64,000 nt of DNA, from the NCBI GenBank assembly GCA_017483575.1, contig JAFUWF010000021.1, positions 1 to 64,000 of the forward strand, given 5' to 3'. Below are positions 34,082-42,566 of this stretch, piece after piece. Numbering within the stretch: position 1 is the first letter of the stretch; each line of letters begins with the position of its first letter. The position numbers and the translations under genes were made by a program. The notes under the pieces were generated by a model. That model did no database searches and was not told the origin of the DNA. It saw only the letters and a list, made by a program, of their open reading frames with translations. The stretch is from Bacteroidales bacterium (GTDB taxonomy: Bacteria > Bacteroidota > Bacteroidia > Bacteroidales > P3).

Positions 34082-34945
34082 ATGAATATCCTGGTTACCG
34101 GCGGGGCCGGATTCATCGGAACCCACACGCTGATAGAGCTCTACAAGGCCGGCCACACCGCCGTGGTGGTCGACAACCTGAGCAACAGCAACCCCGTGGC
34201 GCTGCAGCGTGTGGAGGAGATCGCTGGTGCCGGCGAGACGCCGGCGCTCCATATCCCCTTTTACCGCGTCGACATCCGCGACCGCGAGGGCCTCGAAAAG
34301 GTCTTCGCCGAACACAAGATGGATGCCTGCATCCACTTCGCCGGCCTCAAGGCCGTGGGCGAGAGCGTCGAGAAGCCGTGGGAATACTACGAAAACAACA
34401 TCGGCGGCACCCTGACCCTCGTCGACGTCATGCGCCGCCACGGCTGCAAGAACATCATCTTCTCCTCCAGCGCCACCGTCTACGGCGACCCCGCCGAGAC
34501 ACCCATCACCGAACGCTGCCCCAAAGGCCTCTGCACCAACCCCTACGGCTGGACCAAGAGCATGCTCGAACAGATATTGACAGACATCCTGAAGGCCGAC
34601 CCGCAGTGGAACGTCGTCCTGCTGCGCTACTTCAACCCCGTCGGCGCGCACCCCAGCGGCCGCATCGGCGAAAACCCCAACGGCATCTTCGCCTTCGTGC
34701 AATTCGCCACCCCGACCCTGGTCATCATCAATGGCATCCTCCTGCTGGCCGTCTCGTGCGGCAAAAACACGACCGACAGTACGCCCACCGCAGCAGAGAC
34801 TACCATCTCCGACCGACAAAGCCCTTCGGCCATGCCGCCATGCTGGCCAACGTCATCCTCGGCGAACGCGACCGAAGTGGAGCGAACGTCGCTAAAAGCT
34901 ACAGTTCCTGGCCCTTCTACGAGATTGTTCAGCAAGGCGGCCTGA
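34082..34945 (+). pseudogene. galE: Truncated UDP-glucose 4-epimerase fragment with a foreign 3' end
   Basis: Residues 1-199 are a normal GalE N-terminal domain: NAD-binding GGAGFIGTH, SSSATVYG around the catalytic Ser, NPYGWTKSMLEQ with the catalytic Tyr-x-x-x-Lys, and LRYFNPVGAHPSGRIGENPNG. From 34679 the reading frame leaves GalE and enters pieces of three other genes of this window, giving a nonsense tail. The C-terminal substrate-binding part (roughly 140 residues) is absent, so the enzyme should be inactive. A second palindrome lies inside the frame at 34228-34250. The frame stays open to 34945 by chance. Confidence 0.85.
34228..34250 (+). repeat. GC-rich short palindrome inside galE fragment
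   Basis: TGCCGGCGAGACGCCGGCGC then TCC sits in frame and encodes part of AGAGETPALH, a stretch that looks like an insertion between RVEEI and the HIPFYRVDIRD segment of GalE. Confidence 0.7.
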
Positions 34946-34962
34946 CGTTGGTGCAGAAAATG
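34679..34962 (+). repeat. Mosaic of three copied gene fragments
   Basis: 34679-34750 copies 31823-31894 (70 of 72 identical). 34745-34831 copies 32004-32090 (86 of 87). 34826-34962 copies 24537-24673 (129 of 137). Consecutive pieces share six bases at each join (CTGGCC, TCGGCC), and the entry from galE shares AACGGCAT. All are in the same orientation as their sources. Confidence 0.9.
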
Positions 34963-35042
34963 CAATAGAATTCACCCCGCCGCACACTACAATACAACAT
35001 CGTTATATAGTATACCACACCGCCCCTGCAACGTTGTATACT

Positions 35043-35078
35043 AACACACAGCAAGTTACAAAACGGACCAAAACGGTT
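35043..35078 (+). repeat. Direct repeat DR2, second copy
   Basis: 34 of 36 bases match 26458-26493. It follows the mosaic by 80 bases, so DR1 and DR2 occur in the same order at both ends of the 26-35 kb block. The remaining bases between 34946 and 35180 show no gene. Confidence 0.8.
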
Positions 35079-35180
35079 AGGCGAGGTATGGATAATATCA
35101 CTACTATTGCAATCAAAATAACAACTAAAAGGAGAATGCCGAAAATCCTTTAAAGAGTAGGCGTTAAAAAAATAATAAAA

Positions 35181-35969
35181 ATGAAAAAACTGATTTTCAC
35201 TTTGGCAATTGCATTTGCCAGCATGATGACTCTCACCTCCTGCGGAGGCAGCAGCATCGGAGAATTCACCGTTGACGCTAAAGGCGCCACCAACGTGAGA
35301 TGTCGTCCGAAATTGATTGACGATTTCATTGAAATCAAACAAGGCACCTACCCTGTCAAATATGACGAAGGAAAAGTATACTTCAGCGTTGACCTCGTTG
35401 TTGTCAAAGAAATTGACAAAGCATCCATGGCCAAATATCAACTAGACGAATTCGAAGCCTCGGTACGCGACATGGACGGCAACTCTATCGATCAATTCGA
35501 TGCCGCTGATGCCCAGGCCAAATACGCCGAACTTATCAATGCCAATGTGGGCGATGTCGTAGAAGTAACCTTCGTTTCCGATGAAGGAACCGAGGAGGAA
35601 CTGAAAACTCTCGGCGCCGCCATCAAGAAAATCAAGATCCGTGTCAAGGCAGAAGAGCAAGAGGAGCCTGAATCCAACTCATACAGCTACAGCACATCCT
35701 ACGATAACGAAGAAAGCATGTCTTCCACAACATCTTCCGCCGATTGGGACAAAATTCTTGACGACTACGAGAAATACGCCGACGCCTGCATTCGTCTATC
35801 CAAGAAAGTTCAAGAAGGCGACATGACAGCCATGTCAGAATACACCACCATGCTTGAGAAATTAAGCAGCCTTGGTGAAAAATTGCAGAATGCGGGTGAG
35901 ATGACATCCTCACAGATGGCCCGCTATACCAAAATCACAACCAAAATATCAAAAGCAGCATTACAATAA
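35181..35969 (+). CDS. Lipoprotein with helical C-terminal domain (DUF6591-like)
   Basis: This 262-residue protein has a lipoprotein signal (MKKLIFTLAIAFASMMTLTS followed by Cys21). A beta-rich middle domain (about 25-155) precedes a Ser-rich linker (about 163-185). A helical C-terminal domain (SADWDKILDDYEKYADACIR) follows that resembles DUF6591-type domains found in Bacteroidales lipoproteins; this match is from memory and is uncertain. It has its own terminator at 35987-36016 and closes the accessory region. Confidence 0.72.
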   Translation: MKKLIFTLAIAFASMMTLTSCGGSSIGEFTVDAKGATNVRCRPKLIDDFIEIKQGTYPVKYDEGKVYFSVDLVVVKEIDKASMAKYQLDEFEASVRDMDGNSIDQFDAADAQAKYAELINANVGDVVEVTFVSDEGTEEELKTLGAAIKKIKIRVKAEEQEEPESNSYSYSTSYDNEESMSSTTSSADWDKILDDYEKYADACIRLSKKVQEGDMTAMSEYTTMLEKLSSLGEKLQNAGEMTSSQMARYTKITTKISKAALQ

Positions 35970-35986
35970 CTTTTCTTCATCACGAC

Positions 35987-36016
35987 CGCCCGACAACTGC
36001 TCGGGCGTTTTTTTTT
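35987..36016 (+). terminator. Intrinsic terminator after the lipoprotein gene
   Basis: CGCCCGA (35987-35993) pairs with TCGGGCG (36001-36007), followed by nine T. Confidence 0.92.
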
Positions 36017-36060
36017 GCTTTGCCATTCATGATAGAAATACCCTATCAGAAATTCTATTT

Positions 36061-36092
36061 TTGATACATGTCCGAAAAAGTTCGTATCTTTG
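36061..36092 (+). promoter_or_regulatory. Promoter of the helicase gene; duplicated sequence
   Basis: TTG (36061-36063), 21 bases, TATCTTTG (36085-36092). Bases 36067-36094 are identical to 24037-24064 in front of the regulator-like gene. The start codon is 21 bases after the -7 box. Confidence 0.78.
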
Positions 36093-36112
36093 CAGCGTAA
36101 AAACTGAAAGAT

Positions 36113-38749
36113 ATGGAGCGACAATTCGACCCGTGGCAGCAGGAGGCCATCGCCATCAGCGGGGGACGGCACCTGGTGCTGGCGCCTCCGGGATGCGGCA
36201 AGACGGACATACTGACCGAGCGCGTGGTGCATGCGCATGAGTGCGGCGTGGAGTACGGCGACATGCTGTGCCTCACCTTCACCAACCGCGCCGCCAAGGG
36301 CATGGCCCAGCGCATCGCCGACCGCACACAGAACCCCGTGCCCGACGACCTCTTCGTGGGCAACATCCACCGCTTCTGCTCACAGCTGCTCTTCAACAAC
36401 GGCATCGTCAACCACAACAGCGCCATCATCGACGAAGGCGACGTGGAAAACATCATCCAAGAGGAACTCTGCAAGCGCCTCAACATCACCAGCCGCACCA
36501 CCGAGCTCATGCGCTTCCAGCACGGCCTGCAGCAGATGGTCCTCGGCATGCGCGGCGACCTAGTGCTGCACAACGAGCTCTTCCATGCCGGCGGCGTCGC
36601 CAAGCTCTGCGACGTGCTCGGCATGCCCTTCGACGAGGACCATATCGCACAGATATACGTCGACATCGAGACCCTCATGCAACGCTACAGCATCCTCACC
36701 GAGCTGCCAGCGGCCAACATGATGCTGCTGGCCAAGGCCTACGAGCGCTACAAGGCCGACAACGACCTGCTGGACTACGACGACCTGCTGATATTGGCGT
36801 ATCAATATTTATCCTCACCCCAAACGGACAGGGTGAAGCCGTACCGCTGGATCGAGGTCGACGAGGTGCAGGACCTCAACGCGTTGCAGTTCGCCCTGGT
36901 GGACCTCTTCGCGGCGCCCGACGCCACCATCGTCTACCTCGGCGACGAGCAGCAGGCCATCTTCTCCTTCATCGGCGCCAAGCTCGAAACCCTCGAAGCC
37001 CTGAAGCGCCGCTGCGGCAAGAACATCCACCACCTCCACACCAACTACCGCTCGCCGCGCTACCTCCTCGACCTGCAGAACGACTTCGCCGTCGCCAACC
37101 TCGGCATCGGCCGCAACATGCTCCCCACCACCGACCTCAACCCCTCCCACGCCCCCGAGGACCTCTGCCTGCTCAACGTCGGCGACGCCCAGATGGAGAG
37201 CTACTACGCCGCCCGCTTCGCCAAACGCTACGGCGAGATGGACGACAGCCGGCAAGATGCCGGCACTCCAAGCCGCGTGGCCATCCTCGTCAGTACCAAC
37301 CGCGAGGCCGACGACATCGGCGACGTGATGAGCGGCATGGGCATCAGCCACTTCAAAATCAGCGGCACCGACCTCTTCTCCCTGCCAGCCATGCGCCTCA
37401 TCCTCTCCCACCTCAGCGTCCTTGCCGACGAGATGGTCTTCATCGCCTGGGCCCGCCTGCTGTGGGGTCTGCATGTCGTGCCCACCTACACCGCCGCCCG
37501 CAACTTCATGCGCGACATGCGGCGCGTGGCCCTGCTACCCACCGACTTCCTCCTCCATCCCGGCAGCAGCTATCTGCAGGAATTCATCCGCGCCTACAAC
37601 GACGAGGAGCTCGTCATCTTCGACACCGAGACCACCGGCCTCGACCCCTACAGCGACGACATCATCCAGATTGCCGCCGTCAAGGTCAGAAAAGGCAAGG
37701 TCGTCGGCAAAGCCTTCAACATCATCCTCGAGACCGACAAGGAGCTGCCCGAGACCGTCGGCGGCCACCCCAACCCCATGCTCGAGGTCTACCGCAACAG
37801 CCGTCGCTACCCCCGTGCCGAGGGCCTGCAGCTCTTCATGGACTACTGCCAAGGCCACGTGCTCGTGGGCCACAACGTCAACTACGACTACCAAATCCTC
37901 AAGCACAACCTCCTGAGGGAGAGTGGTCAGTGGGACCTGACCACTCTCTGCCCCCGCTATTTCGACACACTGAAATACATCCGTCTTGTGCGGCCGCGCC
38001 TGCGGCAGTACAAGCTGGGCCACCTCCTCGAGGTGCTCCACCTCGAGGGGCAGAACAGCCACCAGGCCGACGACGACATCATGGCCACCCTCTCGCTGCT
38101 CAACTTCTGCCACCTCAACGCCACACAGATGGTGGCCGACCAACGCCTCTTCATCGCCGACCACCAGAAGCAGGTGGACCGTTTCCACGCCAAATACGCC
38201 GACATCTACCTCCACGGCCTGCGCTGCGAGCACGAGACGCTGCCCCTCACCGAGGAACTCCAGTTCGCCTACACGCGCATGCTCTCCGCCGGCCTCATCG
38301 ACCCCATCGACAAATGGCGCCACCTGCTGCACTTTCTCAACACCGACCTCATCCGCACCGACCTCTACCCTACCCTGCGCCAGCAGCTGGAACGCTACGT
38401 CACCGACCTCAACACCCTCAAGGAGGCCGACCTCTGCGGCACCTCCCTCGAGGAGCGCTACATCATCTCCACCGTCCATAAAGCCAAGGGCTTGGAATTC
38501 GACACCGTCATTGTCTACCGCGCCATCGACGGCTCCTACCCCGGCAACCGCAGCTGGACCGAGAAGCAGATCCAGGAGGACGCCCGCCGCCTCTTCGTGG
38601 CCCTCTCGCGGTCGCGCAAAAGGCTCTGCATCCTCTACGACGAGTACTACGGCCGCAGCAGCCACGCCCTCAGCCCCTTCCTGGAGAAGGTCAAAAAGCA
38701 TTTCACCGTTTACCGCCGCGGCAGCGACGGCAAGATACGCCAAGCCTAA
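36113..38749 (+). CDS. UvrD-type helicase with inserted DnaQ-like exonuclease
   Basis: This 878-residue protein is a superfamily 1 helicase: Walker A PPGCGKT (Lys30), motif Ia LTFTNRAA, motif II VDEVQD (249-254), motif III GDEQQAIFSF, and C-terminal motifs STVHKAKGLEFDTV and LFVALSRSRKRL. Between them, at about 500-665, lies a 3'-5' exonuclease of the DnaQ type: FDTETTG (Asp504, Glu506), VGHNVNYDYQIL and HQADDDIMAT. The combination suggests DNA repair or replication fork processing, and it is uncommon to see the exonuclease inside the helicase. A GC-rich palindrome inserted in frame gives residues 379-388. Start follows its promoter. Confidence 0.88.
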   Translation: MERQFDPWQQEAIAISGGRHLVLAPPGCGKTDILTERVVHAHECGVEYGDMLCLTFTNRAAKGMAQRIADRTQNPVPDDLFVGNIHRFCSQLLFNNGIVNHNSAIIDEGDVENIIQEELCKRLNITSRTTELMRFQHGLQQMVLGMRGDLVLHNELFHAGGVAKLCDVLGMPFDEDHIAQIYVDIETLMQRYSILTELPAANMMLLAKAYERYKADNDLLDYDDLLILAYQYLSSPQTDRVKPYRWIEVDEVQDLNALQFALVDLFAAPDATIVYLGDEQQAIFSFIGAKLETLEALKRRCGKNIHHLHTNYRSPRYLLDLQNDFAVANLGIGRNMLPTTDLNPSHAPEDLCLLNVGDAQMESYYAARFAKRYGEMDDSRQDAGTPSRVAILVSTNREADDIGDVMSGMGISHFKISGTDLFSLPAMRLILSHLSVLADEMVFIAWARLLWGLHVVPTYTAARNFMRDMRRVALLPTDFLLHPGSSYLQEFIRAYNDEELVIFDTETTGLDPYSDDIIQIAAVKVRKGKVVGKAFNIILETDKELPETVGGHPNPMLEVYRNSRRYPRAEGLQLFMDYCQGHVLVGHNVNYDYQILKHNLLRESGQWDLTTLCPRYFDTLKYIRLVRPRLRQYKLGHLLEVLHLEGQNSHQADDDIMATLSLLNFCHLNATQMVADQRLFIADHQKQVDRFHAKYADIYLHGLRCEHETLPLTEELQFAYTRMLSAGLIDPIDKWRHLLHFLNTDLIRTDLYPTLRQQLERYVTDLNTLKEADLCGTSLEERYIISTVHKAKGLEFDTVIVYRAIDGSYPGNRSWTEKQIQEDARRLFVALSRSRKRLCILYDEYYGRSSHALSPFLEKVKKHFTVYRRGSDGKIRQA
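37247..37272 (+). repeat. GC-rich short palindrome inside the helicase gene
   Basis: AGCCGGCAAGATGCCGGCAC then TCCAAG lies in frame and encodes SRQDAGTPSR, between a poorly conserved stretch and VAILVSTNREADD. It resembles insertion of a mobile palindrome that keeps the frame open. Confidence 0.72.
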
Positions 38750-39588
38750 CGGCGCCAGACAAGGAAATTGACATTCTCGCCCTCCATGGCAGTGCCTATC
38801 GAGTGCAGCAAGCCGCCATCGGCGCGGTAAATCAGCAGCGACTCCGAACCCACCAGCGCAATGGCATCCTCCACGCCGAAGTCGGCCAGCGCAGTGGCAA
38901 AATCATGGTACGACTCGCGGTCGGCCGAAGCCACCACAAACATCCAGTGCCCGATGACGCACAACGCGCGGCGATGGTTCTTGCCCTTGGGTTTGGGCGG
39001 CACGGCCTCGCCATCGCTGACCAGCACATACTGACGGAAGAAACAGCCTCCCTCGTCCATCGTTCTCTTCAGCTCGGCCTCGCCTCCACGTCCTATCACG
39101 GGCACCCCGTCGAAGATGGCGCAATAGCCCTCCTTCTTCTCGCCACGGGCCTCCCGCCTGCCATCCACCACAAAGTCGCCCACAATGCCACCGTTGTCGG
39201 CACGCACATCGGCGGCCATCACGGCCAGCAGCAACGAAGTGTCCTCCACATCCGGCATGCCCACCTGGAGTCCCGCCCGCGGGCAATCGGGCAGCATGCA
39301 GTCCAGACTGTATACCGTCAGCGGCACATCGTCGACAACCGTATCGAAGAGGGTAAGGGGCCGAGTGACTGAGGGGCTGAGGGGCTGAGAGGCCGAGTGG
39401 GTCTCGGCAAGGGGCTCCGGAGCCTCTCCATTGCCGGGTGTCTGCAGCAGCAACACCGTCGCAGCCACCGCCACCAGCACCACCAGCACCACGCCGACGG
39501 CCACCCATCCGTACCACGGCCAGCCACTACGTCTTCCGCCGTCGGCCGAACCAATAACCCGTATCTCGTTGTCGTCAATTTCTTTCAT
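38746..39588 (-). CDS. Membrane-anchored NAGPA/DUF2233-like protein
   Basis: This 280-residue protein has a membrane helix (about 26-49, WVAVGVVLVVLVAVAATVLL) and an extracytoplasmic domain. The domain resembles the phosphodiester glycosidase (NAGPA, DUF2233) fold: GGIVGDFVVDGR, a GVPVIGRGG stretch, RALCVIGHWMFVVASADRES, and FGVEDAIALVGSESLLIYRA near the end. The usual LDGG signature is altered here, so activity is uncertain. It follows the LytTR gene by 19 bases, likely one transcript, and converges on the helicase gene with a four-base overlap. Confidence 0.6.
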   Translation of the reverse strand: MKEIDDNEIRVIGSADGGRRSGWPWYGWVAVGVVLVVLVAVAATVLLLQTPGNGEAPEPLAETHSASQPLSPSVTRPLTLFDTVVDDVPLTVYSLDCMLPDCPRAGLQVGMPDVEDTSLLLAVMAADVRADNGGIVGDFVVDGRREARGEKKEGYCAIFDGVPVIGRGGEAELKRTMDEGGCFFRQYVLVSDGEAVPPKPKGKNHRRALCVIGHWMFVVASADRESYHDFATALADFGVEDAIALVGSESLLIYRADGGLLHSIGTAMEGENVNFLVWRR

Positions 39589-39607
39589 TTTTCGTTTCTC
39601 CTTTTTT

Positions 39608-39973
39608 TCATTTTCCCCTCTCCATCATCTCCTTCAGCGCCCTCAACGCCTCGCGCGAGGCCGTGAGTTCGTATTTGGCCCCGGCGGGGTTGCGCAGCTC
39701 CAGCATCCCCTTTCCCGGATGGATATACCGAACGTTGTTCAAGCTCACTATCAAGCTCTTGCCGATACGGACAAATCCCGCCGCCGCTCCGGGCATCTGC
39801 TGCGCGATGAGTTTTTCCAACTGGCCCAGCTGCAACGTCACCACCCTCCGGTCGCCGTCGGCGAGCACCAGGGTGGTGTAGTTGCCGTCGGCCTCGGCAT
39901 AGACCAGCTCGTCCGCCGCCACGCGCAGCAGGTCGACACTGGTAGTAATGACAATATGTTCGTTCTGAACCAT
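39608..39973 (-). CDS. Stand-alone LytTR DNA-binding protein
   Basis: This 121-residue protein is a single LytTR domain (ELVYAEADGNYTTLVLADGD, then FVRIGKSLIVSLNNVRYIHP) with no receiver or membrane part. LytTR proteins bind DNA as dimers and regulate envelope or virulence genes. Without a receiver its activity may depend on its own level or on an unidentified partner. It is transcribed with the NAGPA-like gene downstream. No sensor kinase is adjacent. Confidence 0.85.
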   Translation of the reverse strand: MVQNEHIVITTSVDLLRVAADELVYAEADGNYTTLVLADGDRRVVTLQLGQLEKLIAQQMPGAAAGFVRIGKSLIVSLNNVRYIHPGKGMLELRNPAGAKYELTASREALRALKEMMERGK

Positions 39974-40154
39974 TTCCTTCTATAACGCAATCTCTCTTTT
40001 TTTATTACCCGGCAAGCGGAAACACCCCCGGAAACCATAAATTTTTTAACATTTCCAACATGCTCATTTTCAAACACTTCACCTATCATCCTCTTCCCAT
40101 CCTCATACCACCGTTTTAACATTTTCCTACTAACCTCTTCCGTGGCAAACGATG

Positions 40155-42566
40155 CTACCTCCGTCGGTAGTCTTTCCACTGGTCGCAGTGGCGGGCGATG
40201 TCCTGTCCGGTGGGGGTGTTGGCGTAGTGGTGCATGAGGTAGGTGAACTCGCGGACGCGACGGAGGGCCTGGGCTTTGCGGTCGGGGTCTGTGTAGGTGG
40301 CGAAGGCCTGGTGGCGGAGGTTGGCGGCGCGCTTCTCGGCGGCCTCAGCATAGGGCACCGCCGCGTCGTCGGCTATCATGTAGGGGCAGTACCAGCCCAG
40401 CCATTCGTCCTCCCACAGGGGGGCGTCGTAGTCATCCCCGTAGGTGTAGAAACCGCTGTAGCCGTAGGCCACCAGGGGCCACGCCCGATTGCTGAAGGCG
40501 TTGCGCAGGCCGATGGAGAGCTGCAGCATGGCGTCGGCGCGGTCGTTGGGGTCGGGCTTCTCTTGCATGTAGGTCTCCTGGTGGCCCATCACCATAGCGA
40601 AGCGCAGCTTGTAGCCATGGCGGTCGGCGGGGGTGATGGCCACAGCGTCGTATTCCAGCGGGTCGTACTGCATCCAGGGCGTGGTGTTGAGGCGGTCGGC
40701 ATAGCCGTCGCCCACCTGCCGCAGCCAGTCGTAGGCTTCGGCGAAGCGCATCTCGCGCAGGCAGTGGGTGCCGATGATGTCGCGCCAGTAGTCGGCGTCG
40801 GTGTAGCCGCGCTCGTTGAGCCAGCGGTCAGTGGCGTCGGTGGGCTTTTCCACGCGGCGGTAGTATTCGGCCAGGGCATCGGCCCCGAGGCGGTCGGCGC
40901 GAATGAAGAGGATGTTGCTGAAGTCGTGGGCGTTGAAGTAGCTGCCGCGGCGGGTGTCCTCGCCCTCGAAGTCGCGCAGGGGATTGTAGTGTACCATGCG
41001 GGAGAAGGGGTTGGTGAAGCCCGTGGTGTCGGTGAGGTAGACGGGGAACCAGCTGTAGTATGCGTTGTAGGATGGGGCGTCTTCGATGTCGGAGCAGTAG
41101 AGTTCCTGCTCGCTCTCGCCGGCGCGGCAGAGGGCCACGATGGGGTTCTGAGAGATTTGCAGGAAGCGGTTGTCGGCCATGTTGGCCAGCTGGAGAGCGC
41201 GGGTGGTGCGACCGGCACGGCGGAAGCGGTCGTAGAGGCCGTCCTTGGCGAGGACGATGCGGCGCAGGGCGTCGTTGGCATAGACGGTGCGGTAGACGCT
41301 GTAGTTGTAGCCGAAGCCGTCGATGTGGCTCAGGCGGAAGCGCGTGGCGCTGTCGGCGGCGGCCCACTCCTGCTGCATGCGGCCGTCGAGCCAACGCAGC
41401 TCGGCCAGCAGGCGCTGTTCGTAGGCGTCGTTGATGGGGTCGAGCCGGGCGTGCAGGCGCATCCGCAGGACGCGGATGGAGGTGTTGAGGAAGTCGTCCT
41501 TGGAGCTGAGGTTCGCCACCAGCGACAAGGCCTTGCGGGGCTCGCCGAGGTGGTCGTGGAGGCAGGCGGCGGTGTAGCGCCAGAGGGCGTGGTCCCGGAC
41601 GCGGGAGTCGTTGCCCGCCAGGCGGGCTATCTCGGCCAGGCGGCGCAGCTGCACGGAGTCGAGGTCGTAGAGGGTCATCTCGTTGCCGGTGACATAGTTC
41701 TCGGCCACAAAGAGCACCCTCTGCAGCGCCACGGGGAAGAAGGGCGAGTTGGGGCGGTTGCGGAGCACGCGCTCGAAGACCTCGACGCGGTCGGGCACCA
41801 GGAGAAAGAGCGACGCGGCGTCGCCGATGCGCGAGTAGATGTCGATGGCCTCGCGTTTGTGGCCCATGCGGTTGAGGCAGGCGGCGCGGTAGCCCTCGGC
41901 CTGGTCGCTGAGGTGACTGCCGCGCAGGGCGCCCTTGCGCTTCTGCCAGAGGGCGTCGCACTCCTCGTTGCGGTCGGAGCGGTAGAGGCACTTCATGGCT
42001 AGCAGCACGTAGCGGTCCTCGTAGCGGCCACGGTAGGCGGCGGCCACGGCGGCGATGGTGTCGACGTCGATGCCGTCGGCCTGGTCCATGCCACAACTGT
42101 AGTACCACGGCGAGCGCATCTGCTCGCTCCAGTCTTCATAGTATTTGCTCCATACGAGCAGGCGCACGGCGTCGGTGTCGCGGGTGTCCAGCAGGTGCTG
42201 GCAGAAGGCGTTGCCGCGGGCGTCGCCCTGCTGCACGAGGAGCCAGTCGCGGAGGGTGAAGTCGTAGATGGCCTGACGGATGGAGGCTTCGGGGATGCGG
42301 CCGCCCAGGGTGCGCTGCCAGGCGAGGCAGTTGGCCTCGCGGCGGCCGTAGTCGGGTTCCTGCAGCTCAGCATAGTAGGGCAGGATGCGGTAGAGGTCGC
42401 AGTCGTCGGGCACCACGATGGGGTCGGGGCCGCAGGCCAGGGCGCGGGCGGAGAGCAGGAGCAGCACGCCGAGGACGCAGAGGGCAAGCCCTCTGCCACC
42501 AAACAAAGAGCCGCGAAGCGCAGGACAAAACTGGCGTTTAGCGGGAGTATATTTCTTCAATTTCAT
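40155..42566 (-). CDS. Exported helical-repeat protein, unknown
   Basis: This 803-residue protein has a signal peptide after a basic lead (hydrophobic LALCVLGVLLLLSARALAC at about residues 25-43). A long helical body with TPR-like repeats follows (for example AEGYRAACLNRMGHKREAID). I do not recognise the family. The start at 42566 (MKLKKYTPAKR) is preferred; the frame is open further upstream but that part is a shadow of the previous gene. It overlaps the previous gene's 3' end by 29 bases, so the two are likely one transcript. It may be a periplasmic or outer-membrane-attached scaffold. Confidence 0.68.
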   Translation of the reverse strand: MKLKKYTPAKRQFCPALRGSLFGGRGLALCVLGVLLLLSARALACGPDPIVVPDDCDLYRILPYYAELQEPDYGRREANCLAWQRTLGGRIPEASIRQAIYDFTLRDWLLVQQGDARGNAFCQHLLDTRDTDAVRLLVWSKYYEDWSEQMRSPWYYSCGMDQADGIDVDTIAAVAAAYRGRYEDRYVLLAMKCLYRSDRNEECDALWQKRKGALRGSHLSDQAEGYRAACLNRMGHKREAIDIYSRIGDAASLFLLVPDRVEVFERVLRNRPNSPFFPVALQRVLFVAENYVTGNEMTLYDLDSVQLRRLAEIARLAGNDSRVRDHALWRYTAACLHDHLGEPRKALSLVANLSSKDDFLNTSIRVLRMRLHARLDPINDAYEQRLLAELRWLDGRMQQEWAAADSATRFRLSHIDGFGYNYSVYRTVYANDALRRIVLAKDGLYDRFRRAGRTTRALQLANMADNRFLQISQNPIVALCRAGESEQELYCSDIEDAPSYNAYYSWFPVYLTDTTGFTNPFSRMVHYNPLRDFEGEDTRRGSYFNAHDFSNILFIRADRLGADALAEYYRRVEKPTDATDRWLNERGYTDADYWRDIIGTHCLREMRFAEAYDWLRQVGDGYADRLNTTPWMQYDPLEYDAVAITPADRHGYKLRFAMVMGHQETYMQEKPDPNDRADAMLQLSIGLRNAFSNRAWPLVAYGYSGFYTYGDDYDAPLWEDEWLGWYCPYMIADDAAVPYAEAAEKRAANLRHQAFATYTDPDRKAQALRRVREFTYLMHHYANTPTGQDIARHCDQWKDYRRR

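Noticed and set aside
34082..34945. Intact UDP-glucose 4-epimerase
   Set aside because: The frame is open, but the last third is not GalE; it is copied from three unrelated genes, so the substrate domain is missing.
34679..34962. Simple assembly chimera as explanation for the mosaic
   Set aside because: The copies differ from their sources at 2, 1 and 8 positions and the joins use microhomology. Artefact is less likely than real rearrangement, though long reads would settle it.
40152..42002. 616-codon + strand frame opposite the helical-repeat protein
   Set aside because: Shadow frame without signal, domain or promoter; the - strand frame has a signal peptide.
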